Of a stretch of 64,000 nucleotides of DNA, positions 25,835 to 33,808 are shown piece after piece. The position numbers were made by a program, and so were the translations under genes. The notes under the pieces were generated by a model. That model had not been told where the DNA came from, did no database searches, and saw only the letters and a list, made by a program, of their open reading frames with translations. The stretch is from Bog-473 sp963741995 (GTDB lineage Bacteria; Actinomycetota; Acidimicrobiia; Acidimicrobiales; RAAP-2), in contig CAVUKI010000007.1 in NCBI GenBank assembly GCA_963741995.1, positions 354,419 to 418,418 of the forward strand, read 5' to 3'. Every line of letters begins with the position of its first letter. The first letter of the stretch is position 1.

Positions 25835-26884
25835 CTACCCTTTTCCCGTACTGGCTGGCAACAGACCGAGTGCGATCCCTAGGACCGGGGACAGAGAGTC
25901 CGCATACGACGATGTCAGGTGAAAGGGATCTTGATAGACATCAAAGTTGCCTATCACCGAAGGGCATTCTGATTTTGTGCAGATCCATGGAGTGACGTTG
26001 ACGAATTTGGCGTGCACTTGGCTCGCGGCCTTCTCCTCCGCCGAAATGGCAGCCAGAACCACGGCCTGTGACTCAGACACGTCGCACTGGCTTGTATTGG
26101 ATTCGTGCGCCGCCAAGCAGTCGGGGCCTCCGGTGAAATTGTAGGGGTCCTGTCCCAAGAGGATGAGTTGCCTTCCTGGCGTCTGTATTTGATGGAAGAG
26201 TTCCACCAGACCCTTGGCGTAAATGGGCTGTTGTGAGGAAACTTCACTCCCCGAGTAAGCCACGACTATCACCGTTTGTGGATGGAAGTTATTGATCCAT
26301 TTGATCGCCGCCGCCGTCCACTGGTCACACACCTGGCCCGAAGGCTCCGAGCCCCCAGGAGCGCCGTTCGGCGGAAGCGAACTCGCAGTCAGGGTCACAA
26401 GGCAACTGGAGTGATACAGCAGACCAAACGAGGCACCTATGCGCTGAGCAATGGATGCCACCGAAGTCGACCACTGCCAGGCATGTGAGTCACCGAGTAA
26501 GACGATTCTCGACGTTGCCGTTGCCGAACCGTAGACGCATGGCTCATAATTTGGATCTAAGCCCGGGATTTGCAATGACTCGCAGACTCCGCCCGGTGGG
26601 ACACGAAGATCACTCGCAGCGTTGGCGAGCGAAGGCGTCAGATTGACGGGCAACGTCTTCAAATGAGCGCCTGCCGCTACGGCTGCGATCACGGCGGCGC
26701 AGGACGTTGAGGGACATCCGCTATCGGCCTCCGGTGCCGCCAGAGACGCAGCGCTGCCCGGATTAGAACCTGAGGACGTTGCCAACGACGACGCCGATGA
26801 CGAACTGCCCGCTGTCAGCGTGATCATGACAACCGAAATGACCGCAACGACGATGCTGCGGCGGTACCCGTTTCTCTGCATCAT
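25835..26884 (-). CDS. Secreted SGNH-domain acyl-transfer partner
   Basis: The protein is about 349 residues. An N-terminal signal/anchor (SIVVAVISVVMITLTAGSSS) is followed by a Ser/Ala-rich linker and then an SGNH hydrolase domain: RIVLLGDSHAWQWS (catalytic Ser), VIVVAYSGSEVSSQ, and the C-terminal Asp-x-x-His as DPFHLTSSYADSL. The sequence corresponds to the C-terminal SGNH domain that elsewhere is fused to acyltransferase-3 membrane proteins. The gene starts at ATG 26884 after GAGGAA, 28 bases downstream of the acyltransferase gene. The two together would transfer acyl groups to cell-surface glycans outside the membrane. Confidence 0.88.
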   Translation of the reverse strand: MMQRNGYRRSIVVAVISVVMITLTAGSSSSASSLATSSGSNPGSAASLAAPEADSGCPSTSCAAVIAAVAAGAHLKTLPVNLTPSLANAASDLRVPPGGVCESLQIPGLDPNYEPCVYGSATATSRIVLLGDSHAWQWSTSVASIAQRIGASFGLLYHSSCLVTLTASSLPPNGAPGGSEPSGQVCDQWTAAAIKWINNFHPQTVIVVAYSGSEVSSQQPIYAKGLVELFHQIQTPGRQLILLGQDPYNFTGGPDCLAAHESNTSQCDVSESQAVVLAAISAEEKAASQVHAKFVNVTPWICTKSECPSVIGNFDVYQDPFHLTSSYADSLSPVLGIALGLLPASTGKG

Positions 26885-26912
26885 CTCTGATTCCTCGAAC
26901 GTTATCCTGGGT

Positions 26913-28133
26913 TCACGGATGGCTGGCGATCTCGAAGGTGGCGACCGCGAGCGAAACGGCGATGAGGAGTGCTCCCAAAGAGACGCTTCTTCCGCCGGAG
27001 CGGGCCAAGAAGTTCCAGTGCCTGATGGGATTCTCCACGAGGAAGTAGGAGCCGACCGACAGTGCGAGGGCGAACAATACCCAGAGGAGGTTGTCCTCGA
27101 CCGAGAGGGGATGACCCACATGCTGGGCAGCGATGATCAAGATGGGCCAGTGCCACAGGTAGAGGGAGTACGAGAGTTTCCCCATCCACTGGAACGGAGG
27201 AAGGCGCAAGAGCGCCTCGGCCCCCATCGTGGGACGGGCCATCCCCCCGGCCACGATGAGTGCGGTCGAGACGACGGGTAGCGCCACCGCGACACCCGGA
27301 TAGGGCGTCGCAGAATTGTACGTGAACGCCGCAACCAGAATGCCGCCCAGTCCAGCCCAGGTCATGGCAGCGGCGGGGCCTCGTGGAATCCTTGCCAACT
27401 GCAGACTGGCGACAGCGATCAGTGCCCCGAGTGCAAGCTCCCAGGCGCGGGTGAACGGTGAAAAGAACGCGGCAACGCTGTTGGCCGACGTCTGGTGGAT
27501 TGACCAGGCGAAGGACGCCACGATGCTACAGACCAACAAGATTGTGAGTTTGGGACGAATGGCGACCCGCTGCCAGCTCACGGCCGCCAGGATGAAGAGG
27601 GTCGGATAAAAAACGTAGAACTGCTCTTCGACCGAGAGCGACCAAAAGTTCTGTAATGCCGAAGGTGGGGCCTGCGACGCCAGGTAGTTCGTCTGAGTCG
27701 AGATGAAGTGAAAGTTCGCATAGAAGAGGGACGCCGTCCTCCCAACCCGCGCTGTATCGTCGCCGACGAGGAAACCCAACCAGTGATAGGAAGCCAATAC
27801 GGTCACGATGATGACCAACGTCGCCGCCGGAAGGATTCGGCGGCTTCGGCGACCGTAGAAGGCCAACAAGCGAGTCTTTCCCGAAGAAGCGTGCTCTCTG
27901 AGGAGAAGACCGGTGATCACGAAGCCAGACAGGACGAAGAACACGTCCACCCCGACGAATCCACCAGTGATGTGGGGTACACCGGCGTGAAAGAGAACAA
28001 CCAGCACGATGGCAACGGCCCGCAAACCTTCTACGTCGGGTCGGAACTTCCGATCGCCTGGCGCAGTTCCTGCCTCATCGCCTGACCCGAGGAAGCGAGT
28101 TTCACCTACATCGGGTTGCGTTTGGGCTGACAC
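26913..28133 (-). CDS. Acyltransferase-3 (OafA/YrhL-type) membrane protein
   Basis: The protein has 406 residues and about ten transmembrane helices. The family signature is present: FRPDVEGLRAVAIVLVVLFH followed by FVGVDVFFVLSGFVITGLLL, then YGRRSRRILPAATLVI, NFWSLSVEEQFYVFYPTLFI and KLSYSLYLWHWPILIIAAQH near the end. The first helix histidine and R-R pair are the catalytic region in this family. It takes an acyl group from the cytoplasm and hands it to an extracytoplasmic acceptor or SGNH domain. The GTG start at 28133 fits the N-terminus. Unlike the fused protein at 33794-35867, this one ends after the last helix, and its SGNH partner is a separate gene downstream. Confidence 0.93.
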   Translation of the reverse strand: MSAQTQPDVGETRFLGSGDEAGTAPGDRKFRPDVEGLRAVAIVLVVLFHAGVPHITGGFVGVDVFFVLSGFVITGLLLREHASSGKTRLLAFYGRRSRRILPAATLVIIVTVLASYHWLGFLVGDDTARVGRTASLFYANFHFISTQTNYLASQAPPSALQNFWSLSVEEQFYVFYPTLFILAAVSWQRVAIRPKLTILLVCSIVASFAWSIHQTSANSVAAFFSPFTRAWELALGALIAVASLQLARIPRGPAAAMTWAGLGGILVAAFTYNSATPYPGVAVALPVVSTALIVAGGMARPTMGAEALLRLPPFQWMGKLSYSLYLWHWPILIIAAQHVGHPLSVEDNLLWVLFALALSVGSYFLVENPIRHWNFLARSGGRSVSLGALLIAVSLAVATFEIASHP

Positions 28134-28561
28134 TACAAGCTCTGTAAGTCAGTCATCATCGCCATTGGATCCCATCGGGTTGTTCGGCCTAGGTCCCGGG
28201 CACCGTCGCCTGTCAAGGGATGCTTACAAAGCACTCCAGGCCCGAAGTAGGGCCGAGCGGGCCAAATAGGCACAACCCACTCACAACAATCTGAAGGGTC
28301 GCCGTTCGTCTCCACAGTCGGGAGCCAAAATGGCCACGCTGGAGAGACTTTCCGGAGAGCTAACTCATCAAAAACACCTGTCTCAGGGGAACGAGCGTGA
28401 CACGGTGGCGCATCGTCCAGAAGGAGGCAAATGAGTGCGTGAACGATTCACGTTGCAGCGTTGGACTACCCGATCGGCAATTTGTCCGGTTCGTGCTCCA
28501 AGGGAGCCGCATGGCCGGCCAAGGAACCCTTTGACTGGTCGGGCATCTTGGCTGTTATCAC
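28134..28561. other. Intergenic region without a supported gene
   Basis: This lies between the acyltransferase start and the GH16 stop on the same strand. It probably contains the promoter of the acyltransferase/SGNH pair. Open frames on the plus strand here are antisense shadows with no protein character. Confidence 0.4.
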
Positions 28562-29614
28562 TCAGAAGGGAAAGGAGTACGCCTGCACCTCGGCGACGTC
28601 CATGGTGGCCGGCGGGGTGGCAGCCATCGCCACGGTATGGGACCCAGAGAACTGCTGCCCGGCCACTTCTAGCAGGAGGATGATCTCATGATCTCATGTG
28701 TCCCGGCGGTAATGGTGACGCCGCTCGACGCCAAGACCTCGAACACCTGGACCCCGTCGAAGTAATACTTGACCGACACACCGGGGATGAATTCAACCCC
28801 GAAGATGTGAGAACCGGCGCTCATATCGGCGTCAGCGTTCCAAAACGACGACACCTTTCCCGAGTTGGCGAAGTAGTTGGAGTGGCCGGCGTCGTTGATG
28901 GGGAACCCACTGCCGGTGGCCCCGCCCTCATCGCCATCGATCTCGACGGCCGGGCTGGTCGCTGTGTCGGGCATGACGAGATGGCGGGCCACATGCCCGT
29001 CGACGTGTCGGGCATCTTGGCCTTCACCTGGACGTACCAACCACTAGCGGGCAGGGAGAATTTTCCTTCGGTCGTGACGACGCCGCTGATCCATGGATAG
29101 GTGCCGGCGTACTGGTTGGTGTTGCGCTGCGCCGTCAGCGTCAGCCCCTTGTCCACACTCACCTGGCTCGGGCCGAACATTGCGATGTTGTCGGCCCCGG
29201 GCGCGTTGGCTCCGCTGTAGGCAATGGAGGGCTGCCGTCGTCGTTCCAGACGATCCCCTGCGCCGCCAGGGCAGTGGTCCTCTTGGTGGTGTCGAGGCGG
29301 GTTCCGGAGAACTGGTCGTCGAAGATCAGCTGCCGGCGCGTGTAGCCGGGGGGAGGCGGCATGCGGCCAGAGGACGGTGTTGGCTCAGTGCTCGGGGTGC
29401 CGCTGACGGATCGAGTCGTCGTACTGCTTTGTGCGGTGGTGGTCGGACCGCTCTGCTTCGCAGTTGTGCCGCAAGCCGCAGCAATCATCGCCAAACAGGC
29501 CAACAGACCAAAGAAGCTGAGTCGGCTGAACTGGTTAGTCCCTTCAATTGTCGGCTCGAATTGTCGGCATTTGCACGTCTCATGGCGAAGTCGGACGTCG
29601 GCCTGTATCAACAC
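28562..29614 (-). CDS. Lipoprotein glycoside hydrolase family 16 (frameshifted in three places)
   Basis: Pieces in three frames make one protein. First comes a lipoprotein signal (FFGLLACLAMIAAACG, lipobox AAAC), a T/S-rich linker and RQLIFDDQFSGTRLDTTKRT. After about 29228 follow MFGPSQVSVDKGLTLTAQRN and SGWYVQVKAKMPDTSTGMWP. After about 28985 come PAVEIDGDEGG, the GH16 catalytic E-x-D-x-x-E, and FWNADADMSAGSHIFGVEFI. The end (EIILLLEVAGQQFSG, then PATMDVAEVQAYSF) is reached only if a tandem 8-bp duplication at 28681-28698 is removed. GH16 enzymes cut beta-1,3/1,4-glucans or galactans. The start is uncertain (GTG 29614 is one option). Confidence 0.75.
28681..28698. repeat. Tandem 8-bp duplication in GH16 gene
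   Basis: TGATCTCATGATCTCATG contains TGATCTCA twice in tandem. Removing one copy restores the GH16 reading frame into its conserved C-terminus. Confidence 0.6.
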
Positions 29615-29800
29615 CTTGATGAGAATCAACCAGTTCGCTGCGCACGTCGACTCCCTGGTCAGCGTTGCGAGTCGGTATTCTCCACCGGGGAGGGGTGGGT
29701 GCATCGACTCGCTCGGACTTTTTCTAGAGCAGATGGTTTCGCACCTGACGCTCGCCAGCGATCAGGACATACCTGCTCAGGCATAACGTTCAGTCCGTCT

Positions 29801-29842
29801 TGGTTGTGAGCCAGCTGCTCTAACCAACTGAGCTAAGCGCCC
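29801..29842 (-). pseudogene. Truncated tRNA-Val (CAC), 5' half only
   Basis: On the minus strand this is positions 1 to about 40 of a tRNA: the acceptor strand GGGCGCT, D arm GCTCAGTTGGTTAGAGC and anticodon arm with loop CTCACAA (anticodon CAC). It then breaks into unrelated sequence (AGACGGACTG), so the T arm and 3' acceptor strand are missing. It lies 59 bases beyond the stop of the SCO6745 gene. Confidence 0.8.
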
Positions 29843-29844
29843 GG
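29801..29844. repeat. Att-like direct repeat, right copy
   Basis: The 44 bases are identical to 25459-25502 except for one base. They are followed by the palindrome GGCGCCGGCGCC at 29843-29854. Confidence 0.75.
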
Positions 29845-29901
29845 CGCCGGCGCCATACTGACCCATCCCTGGGGACTCCCCGTCAGAAGAGCGAGACCGC
29901 G

Positions 29902-30762
29902 TCAGGGCAACTGCTGGGCGAGCGTCGTGCTCCACGGTCGGGCCAGGGCCCGCAGCTCGGCGCAACGCGCTTCGCCCAGCACGGCATAGGGCGCCGCGGC
30001 GAGCGCGTCGGTGCCGTCTTCGAGCGCTTGTCGTTGCGTCTGGCCCAACGGGGTGAACCGGAGCTCGTCGCCCTGCTCCACCCAGCCTCGGACCCGCAAC
30101 GCGTCGACCGCGCCATCCCAGGCGTCCCGGGGCCAGCCCCGGGTCGAGCGCAGGAGGTGCTCCGGCACATCGCCGGCCGCCGCGTGGGTCACCAGGGCCT
30201 CCAGACCTGACAAGCCCCGCACCACGAGCTGCGCGATGTGACCGTCGCCGCGGTACTCGCGCAGGATCGATTGCGCGTGCCAGAGCACCAGGTGCGCCGG
30301 GCCGGGCCAGGCGACATCGGCATGGGCCGCGGCCAATGGCCTTCCCTCCACCCGCCGTCCAGCCTCCTCGGCCGCCAGGCGCGCCAACTCGGCGGCGCGG
30401 CGCATCTCCTCCGACGCCAGCACGTCGTCGCCCAGGAGCCGCCGGAACGCCGCGTCGACGGCGGTGAAGCGCGCCCTGACGAGTGCCACCGGCGTGGCCA
30501 CCTCCCAGGCTGCGGGGATCGCCGCGTGCACCAGCTCCGGGTTGAAGTTGAAAAAGGTGGAGACGACGACATCGCCCGTCACCGCGCCCATCGGCGCCGC
30601 CCGCGATGCAAAATAGCCCGCCTGGCCGGTGATGCCGAGACGGGCGTACGCCTCTGCCGCCTCGGGCACGAAGTACACCATGCCGTGCAGCGGCTCCAAG
30701 GTCCGCCACGTCTTGCGCGCCAGGAGTGCGCCGTCTGCGCCCACACTGTCGTCGTCTCTCAC
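29902..30762 (-). CDS. SCO6745 family protein
   Basis: The 286-residue protein reads ARKTWRTLEPLHGMVYFVPE near the N-terminus, YFASRAAPMGAVTGDVVVST and FFNFNPELVHAAIPAAWEVA. It ends with a winged-helix-like part (VDALRVRGWVEQGDELRFTP). This is the conserved layout of the actinobacterial SCO6745 family, helical proteins of unknown function. The GTG at 30762 overlaps the stop of the upstream phosphatase-like gene (GTGA), and AAGGAGG lies upstream, so the two are translationally coupled. Confidence 0.85.
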   Translation of the reverse strand: MRDDDSVGADGALLARKTWRTLEPLHGMVYFVPEAAEAYARLGITGQAGYFASRAAPMGAVTGDVVVSTFFNFNPELVHAAIPAAWEVATPVALVRARFTAVDAAFRRLLGDDVLASEEMRRAAELARLAAEEAGRRVEGRPLAAAHADVAWPGPAHLVLWHAQSILREYRGDGHIAQLVVRGLSGLEALVTHAAAGDVPEHLLRSTRGWPRDAWDGAVDALRVRGWVEQGDELRFTPLGQTQRQALEDGTDALAAAPYAVLGEARCAELRALARPWSTTLAQQLP

Positions 30763-31544
30763 AGGGCCTCCTTTGTGGCCAGCGTCTCGACCAATTGGCG
30801 CGTCGCCGCCACCATGGGCCGCCGGCTCGATGCGTCGCGCACGATCAGGTCCCTTTCCTCGCGTTCGCCCTCGGCCACGCCGGTCTCCCGGCAGATGAGC
30901 AGTCCCGCCAGGTAGTCCCAGCTGTAGAGGGTGCTCCCTCCGACCACCAGGTAGGCGTCCAGCACGCCCTCGGCGACCGCACAGCACTCGAGGGAGGCCG
31001 CGCCGAGGGCACGGTACTGCGCCCAGCCCGGATGGAAGCCGGGAAACCCCGAGATCCCGACAATGGCGCCTTCGAGGTCCTCGCACCCGGACGGTGCGAT
31101 GGCCCGCCCGTCCTTCTCCGCCCCGCTGCCACGCACGGCGGCGTAGCGCTGGCCGGTGGCCTGGTTGGTGACCACCCCGACGCGCGGCCCTTCGGCGTCG
31201 AGCACGCAGATGCTGGTGGAATAGAACGGAACGCCGCGGTGCGCATTGGTCGAGCCGTCGATCGGGTCGATCACGGCGAGCAGCCCGGACGGACCGTCGC
31301 CGGTGACCCCCGACTCCTCCGAGAGCACAGCGAGCCCGGCCCCGTGGAGCACCGGCAGTGCCGCGCCGTCGGCGGCCAGGTCGAGCCGGTACTGGCCCGG
31401 CTTTCCTCCGCTCGGCCCCCAGTCGTCCAGCGCGTCGAGCGCGCCGCGCACGGCGTGGACCGCCTCATCGAGCACCTCGAGGAGCCGAACGTCGTCCAGA
31501 TTAGCGAGAGAGAGCAAGTACGTTTCGTGATGTAGCGGAAACAT
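30759..31544 (-). CDS. Inositol monophosphatase family protein
   Basis: The metal-binding motif DPIDGSTNAHRG, an upstream LSEESG (Glu ligand) and the C-terminal SWDYLAGLLICRETG with the final Asp identify an IMPase/FBPase-like phosphatase of about 250 residues. The substrate may be myo-inositol phosphate, a nucleotide such as PAP, or histidinol phosphate. The N-terminus is odd: residues before about 15 (FPLHHETYLLSLA) are encoded in the last 44 bases of the RCC1 gene in another frame, and the family-like part begins only at LDDVRLLEVLDEAV, near 31500. The native start may have been replaced; GTG 31469 would be the first internal alternative. Confidence 0.85.
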   Translation of the reverse strand: MFPLHHETYLLSLANLDDVRLLEVLDEAVHAVRGALDALDDWGPSGGKPGQYRLDLAADGAALPVLHGAGLAVLSEESGVTGDGPSGLLAVIDPIDGSTNAHRGVPFYSTSICVLDAEGPRVGVVTNQATGQRYAAVRGSGAEKDGRAIAPSGCEDLEGAIVGISGFPGFHPGWAQYRALGAASLECCAVAEGVLDAYLVVGGSTLYSWDYLAGLLICRETGVAEGEREERDLIVRDASSRRPMVAATRQLVETLATKEAL

Positions 31545-32655
31545 CCAGGACGTTGGACAAAATTTTCGCTGGCATTACTTGATCTGTACTTTCAGTTCCA
31601 ACCCCAGCCTCACCCTCACTATTCGCTCCGCATGACCACAGGTTGCCCGACGAGTCCAGCCCGTACGATGTAGATCCGCCCGAAGCAAAGCTAACCCAAG
31701 TTGTACCACTTGGTGCAGATATTCTTATTGGCGAAGACACTTTGCTCGCTGTAGAGCCATTGCAAAGCTGACCCCACCCGTTTGAACCCCAACCTCTGAT
31801 TTTACCGCTCGATAAGACAACGATAGTTTGACCGTCATTTGCAGTGTTGCCACCCTCAACGGCCCGTATAACCGTTGTTCCTGCAGATACTTTGACTGGT
31901 ACTGAAGAGTTTGTGGTCTTTCCGTTTCCAAGCTGGCCATAGTTATTAAGCCCCCAATTCCAATAACTACCATCCGAGAGTAGGGCGCCAGAGTCCTGAT
32001 AGGACGAAGTAAGGGCTGTAACGGTCTCGTGAGGGAGGCCCTCCACGGTCACAGGACTCAGCGTGTCCTGCGTATCGCCATTACCCAGATCACCTGTGGC
32101 ATTGTCCCCGCACCCATAGAGTACTCCGTTCGAATCGTAGAGAGAGTGGCCGCCCGAACCGGTTGCCAAGCTCACGTTTGCCAGCGGCAGCTGAACTGGA
32201 ATTGTTTCTTCGATTGTCGAACCTAGACAAAGTTCACCATCATTATTTATTCCCCAGCCCCAAATGTTACCGTGAGAATCAATTGCCATAGCTGTATCGT
32301 AAGGCGTCAAGTCGGGAAGGGATTTGATGATGGTGCCCGTCGGAAACCTGACCTCAACTGGAGTGGAGAAAGAGTTCGTTGTGGTTCCGTTACCCAGCTC
32401 ACCGTATTGACCTGCGCCAAAGGCCCAGACTGCTCCGGTTGAGCTGAGGGCGTACGAGTCTGAATTTGAAGTAGCGATTTGAGTTATTGTGCCCGGTATG
32501 CCAGCTATTGCCCGTGGTGAATCTACGATTGGACTCACAGGACCAGCACTCCCAAAATCTCCCCACGAGTACACGGTTTGACTTGCTGCCAATGCAGTAC
32601 TTGGGAAAAGCAAAAATGTCGCTGATAGAATAAGTGGCGTAATCAACTTCTTCAT
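31501..32655 (-). CDS. Secreted RCC1-repeat (beta-propeller) protein
   Basis: A signal peptide (MKKLITPLILSATFLLFPST, then ALAA) is followed by about 350 residues of RCC1 repeats, each with a GxGxxGQLGNG-like unit: WAFGAGQYGELGNGTTTNSF, WGWGINNDGELCLGSTIEET, YGCGDNATGDLGNGDTQDTL, WNWGLNNYGQLGNGKTTNSS, WGSNGWGQLCNGSTASK and WSCGANSEGEAGVGTESTDQ. Six or seven blades would form a propeller exported from the cell. The gene is clearly AT-richer than all its neighbours, with A- or T-ending codons, so recent transfer is likely. AAGGAA lies seven bases before the ATG. Its 3' end overlaps the phosphatase start. Confidence 0.92.
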   Translation of the reverse strand: MKKLITPLILSATFLLFPSTALAASQTVYSWGDFGSAGPVSPIVDSPRAIAGIPGTITQIATSNSDSYALSSTGAVWAFGAGQYGELGNGTTTNSFSTPVEVRFPTGTIIKSLPDLTPYDTAMAIDSHGNIWGWGINNDGELCLGSTIEETIPVQLPLANVSLATGSGGHSLYDSNGVLYGCGDNATGDLGNGDTQDTLSPVTVEGLPHETVTALTSSYQDSGALLSDGSYWNWGLNNYGQLGNGKTTNSSVPVKVSAGTTVIRAVEGGNTANDGQTIVVLSSGKIRGWGSNGWGQLCNGSTASKVSSPIRISAPSGTTWVSFASGGSTSYGLDSSGNLWSCGANSEGEAGVGTESTDQVMPAKILSNVLDVSATSRNVLALSR

Positions 32656-32793
32656 TTGTCATTCCTTGAAGGCAATTCTGACACACGCCGAGTTCAGATC
32701 CTCAGGGTGACGAACCTACAAGGCGGCGTCCCGCGGTGTCACGGCCGCCCGCCTGGCCGCCCACCGGTCCCCGACCATTAGGCTTTCCCAGCT

Positions 32794-33351
32794 GTGGCTG
32801 CCATCGACGTTGCCGGCTACGTGGCCGACCTGAAGGATCATTCCGTCGACCATGGATTCCACGTGCACGACGAGCGGCACTTCGTCGAGACCTATTCCTT
32901 GCGTCAGGTCTGGGAGGTCGACCTGCATCCCGAAGAGGGCTGCGGCGGGCCCCTCGACCTGCACCTCGCCCTCGATGTCGACCCCCGGGTCCTCCTCTCC
33001 TTCGAGGACGCCGTCGTCCTTCTCTCCGAGGACGAGGAACCTCCCGACGAGTTCCATTTCCCCCTGACCTTCACCTGGGCGCTCCCGCCCCTTCCCAGCG
33101 GGCCCGACCTGCTCCGGCTGGCCATCGACCTGGCCGGCGTCGGCGGCATCGAGCTCCCGCTCGAGGTCTCGGCGATCGACTCCTTCGCCAACGCCACCGA
33201 CGGTTCGGAGCGTCGCCTGAGCATCGTCGCCCGCCACCCCGTGTCGCTGGCCCGGGTCCTCAGTGGCGAGGAGCTCCTCTGCGATGTCTTCGACCGGGCC
33301 CTCGCCGTGAGCCGCTTCCTGCTCGAGTCCGCCGAACGCTGGCTGGGCTGA
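32794..33351 (+). CDS. Hypothetical protein
   Basis: The 185-residue protein starts at a GTG (AAIDVAGYVADLKDHSVDHG). It has a strand-rich acidic middle (LDLHLALDVDPRVLLSFEDA, FHFPLTFTWALPPLPSGPDL) and ends in a helix (LLCDVFDRALAVSRFLLESA). It resembles a type of actinobacterial protein of unknown function found near lipoprotein genes. It ends one base before the GTG of the lipoprotein gene, so the two are probably one transcript. Confidence 0.7.
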   Translation: MAAIDVAGYVADLKDHSVDHGFHVHDERHFVETYSLRQVWEVDLHPEEGCGGPLDLHLALDVDPRVLLSFEDAVVLLSEDEEPPDEFHFPLTFTWALPPLPSGPDLLRLAIDLAGVGGIELPLEVSAIDSFANATDGSERRLSIVARHPVSLARVLSGEELLCDVFDRALAVSRFLLESAERWLG

Positions 33352-33352
33352 C

Positions 33353-33808
33353 GTGTGGCGCGGCAGGCGCCGTGATGCCGGCCGAGTCGTGGCGGTACTG
33401 GCGCTGGTGGCCGGGGCGGCCCTGGGGCTGAGCGCTTGCAGCACCCAGGACGGACAGGATCTGGCGCAGCAGGCCTGCGTCCACGTGCACCGATCCGTCG
33501 CGGACTACCTGGAGGCCGTGCGCCCCGGGACATCGGCCTCCACCGCCGCCCAGCTCCAGAGGGAAGCGGATCAGGAGCTGCGGGCGGCCCTGCCGCTGGC
33601 GGCCGCCGCCAACTCGGACGACGGGTCCTGGAACGCGCTCATGACGACCATCTCCGAGGGCGCCACCGTCGACGAGGGCCACCTCGTGCCATCGCTGCAG
33701 GCCCAATGTGTCGTGGCCAGCACCAACCAGAACGTCAACCCTCAGTCGCCCAGCGGGAACAGCACGCCCCAGAACGTGAACCCGGAGCCGGCGTCACCCG
33801 CCGGTTGA
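33353..33808 (+). CDS. Putative lipoprotein
   Basis: The 151-residue protein has a basic N-terminus, a hydrophobic stretch VVAVLALVAGAALGLSAC with the lipobox LSAC, a helical body (QACVHVHRSVADYLEAVRPG) and a low-complexity C-terminus with repeated QNVNPQSP/QNVNPEPA units. It is predicted to be anchored to the outer face of the membrane. It is coupled to the preceding gene and overlaps the convergent acyltransferase gene end by 15 bases. Function unknown. Confidence 0.75.
   Translation: MWRGRRRDAGRVVAVLALVAGAALGLSACSTQDGQDLAQQACVHVHRSVADYLEAVRPGTSASTAAQLQREADQELRAALPLAAAANSDDGSWNALMTTISEGATVDEGHLVPSLQAQCVVASTNQNVNPQSPSGNSTPQNVNPEPASPAG

Noticed and set aside
25503..29800. Integrase or transposase inside the tRNA-bracketed segment
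   Set aside because: None of the open frames has tyrosine- or serine-recombinase or DDE motifs. All supported genes are acyltransferase, SGNH or GH16.
29843..29854. GGCGCCGGCGCC palindrome as an integrase site
   Set aside because: Short GC-only palindromes are expected by chance in this DNA, and there is no matching copy at the left repeat.
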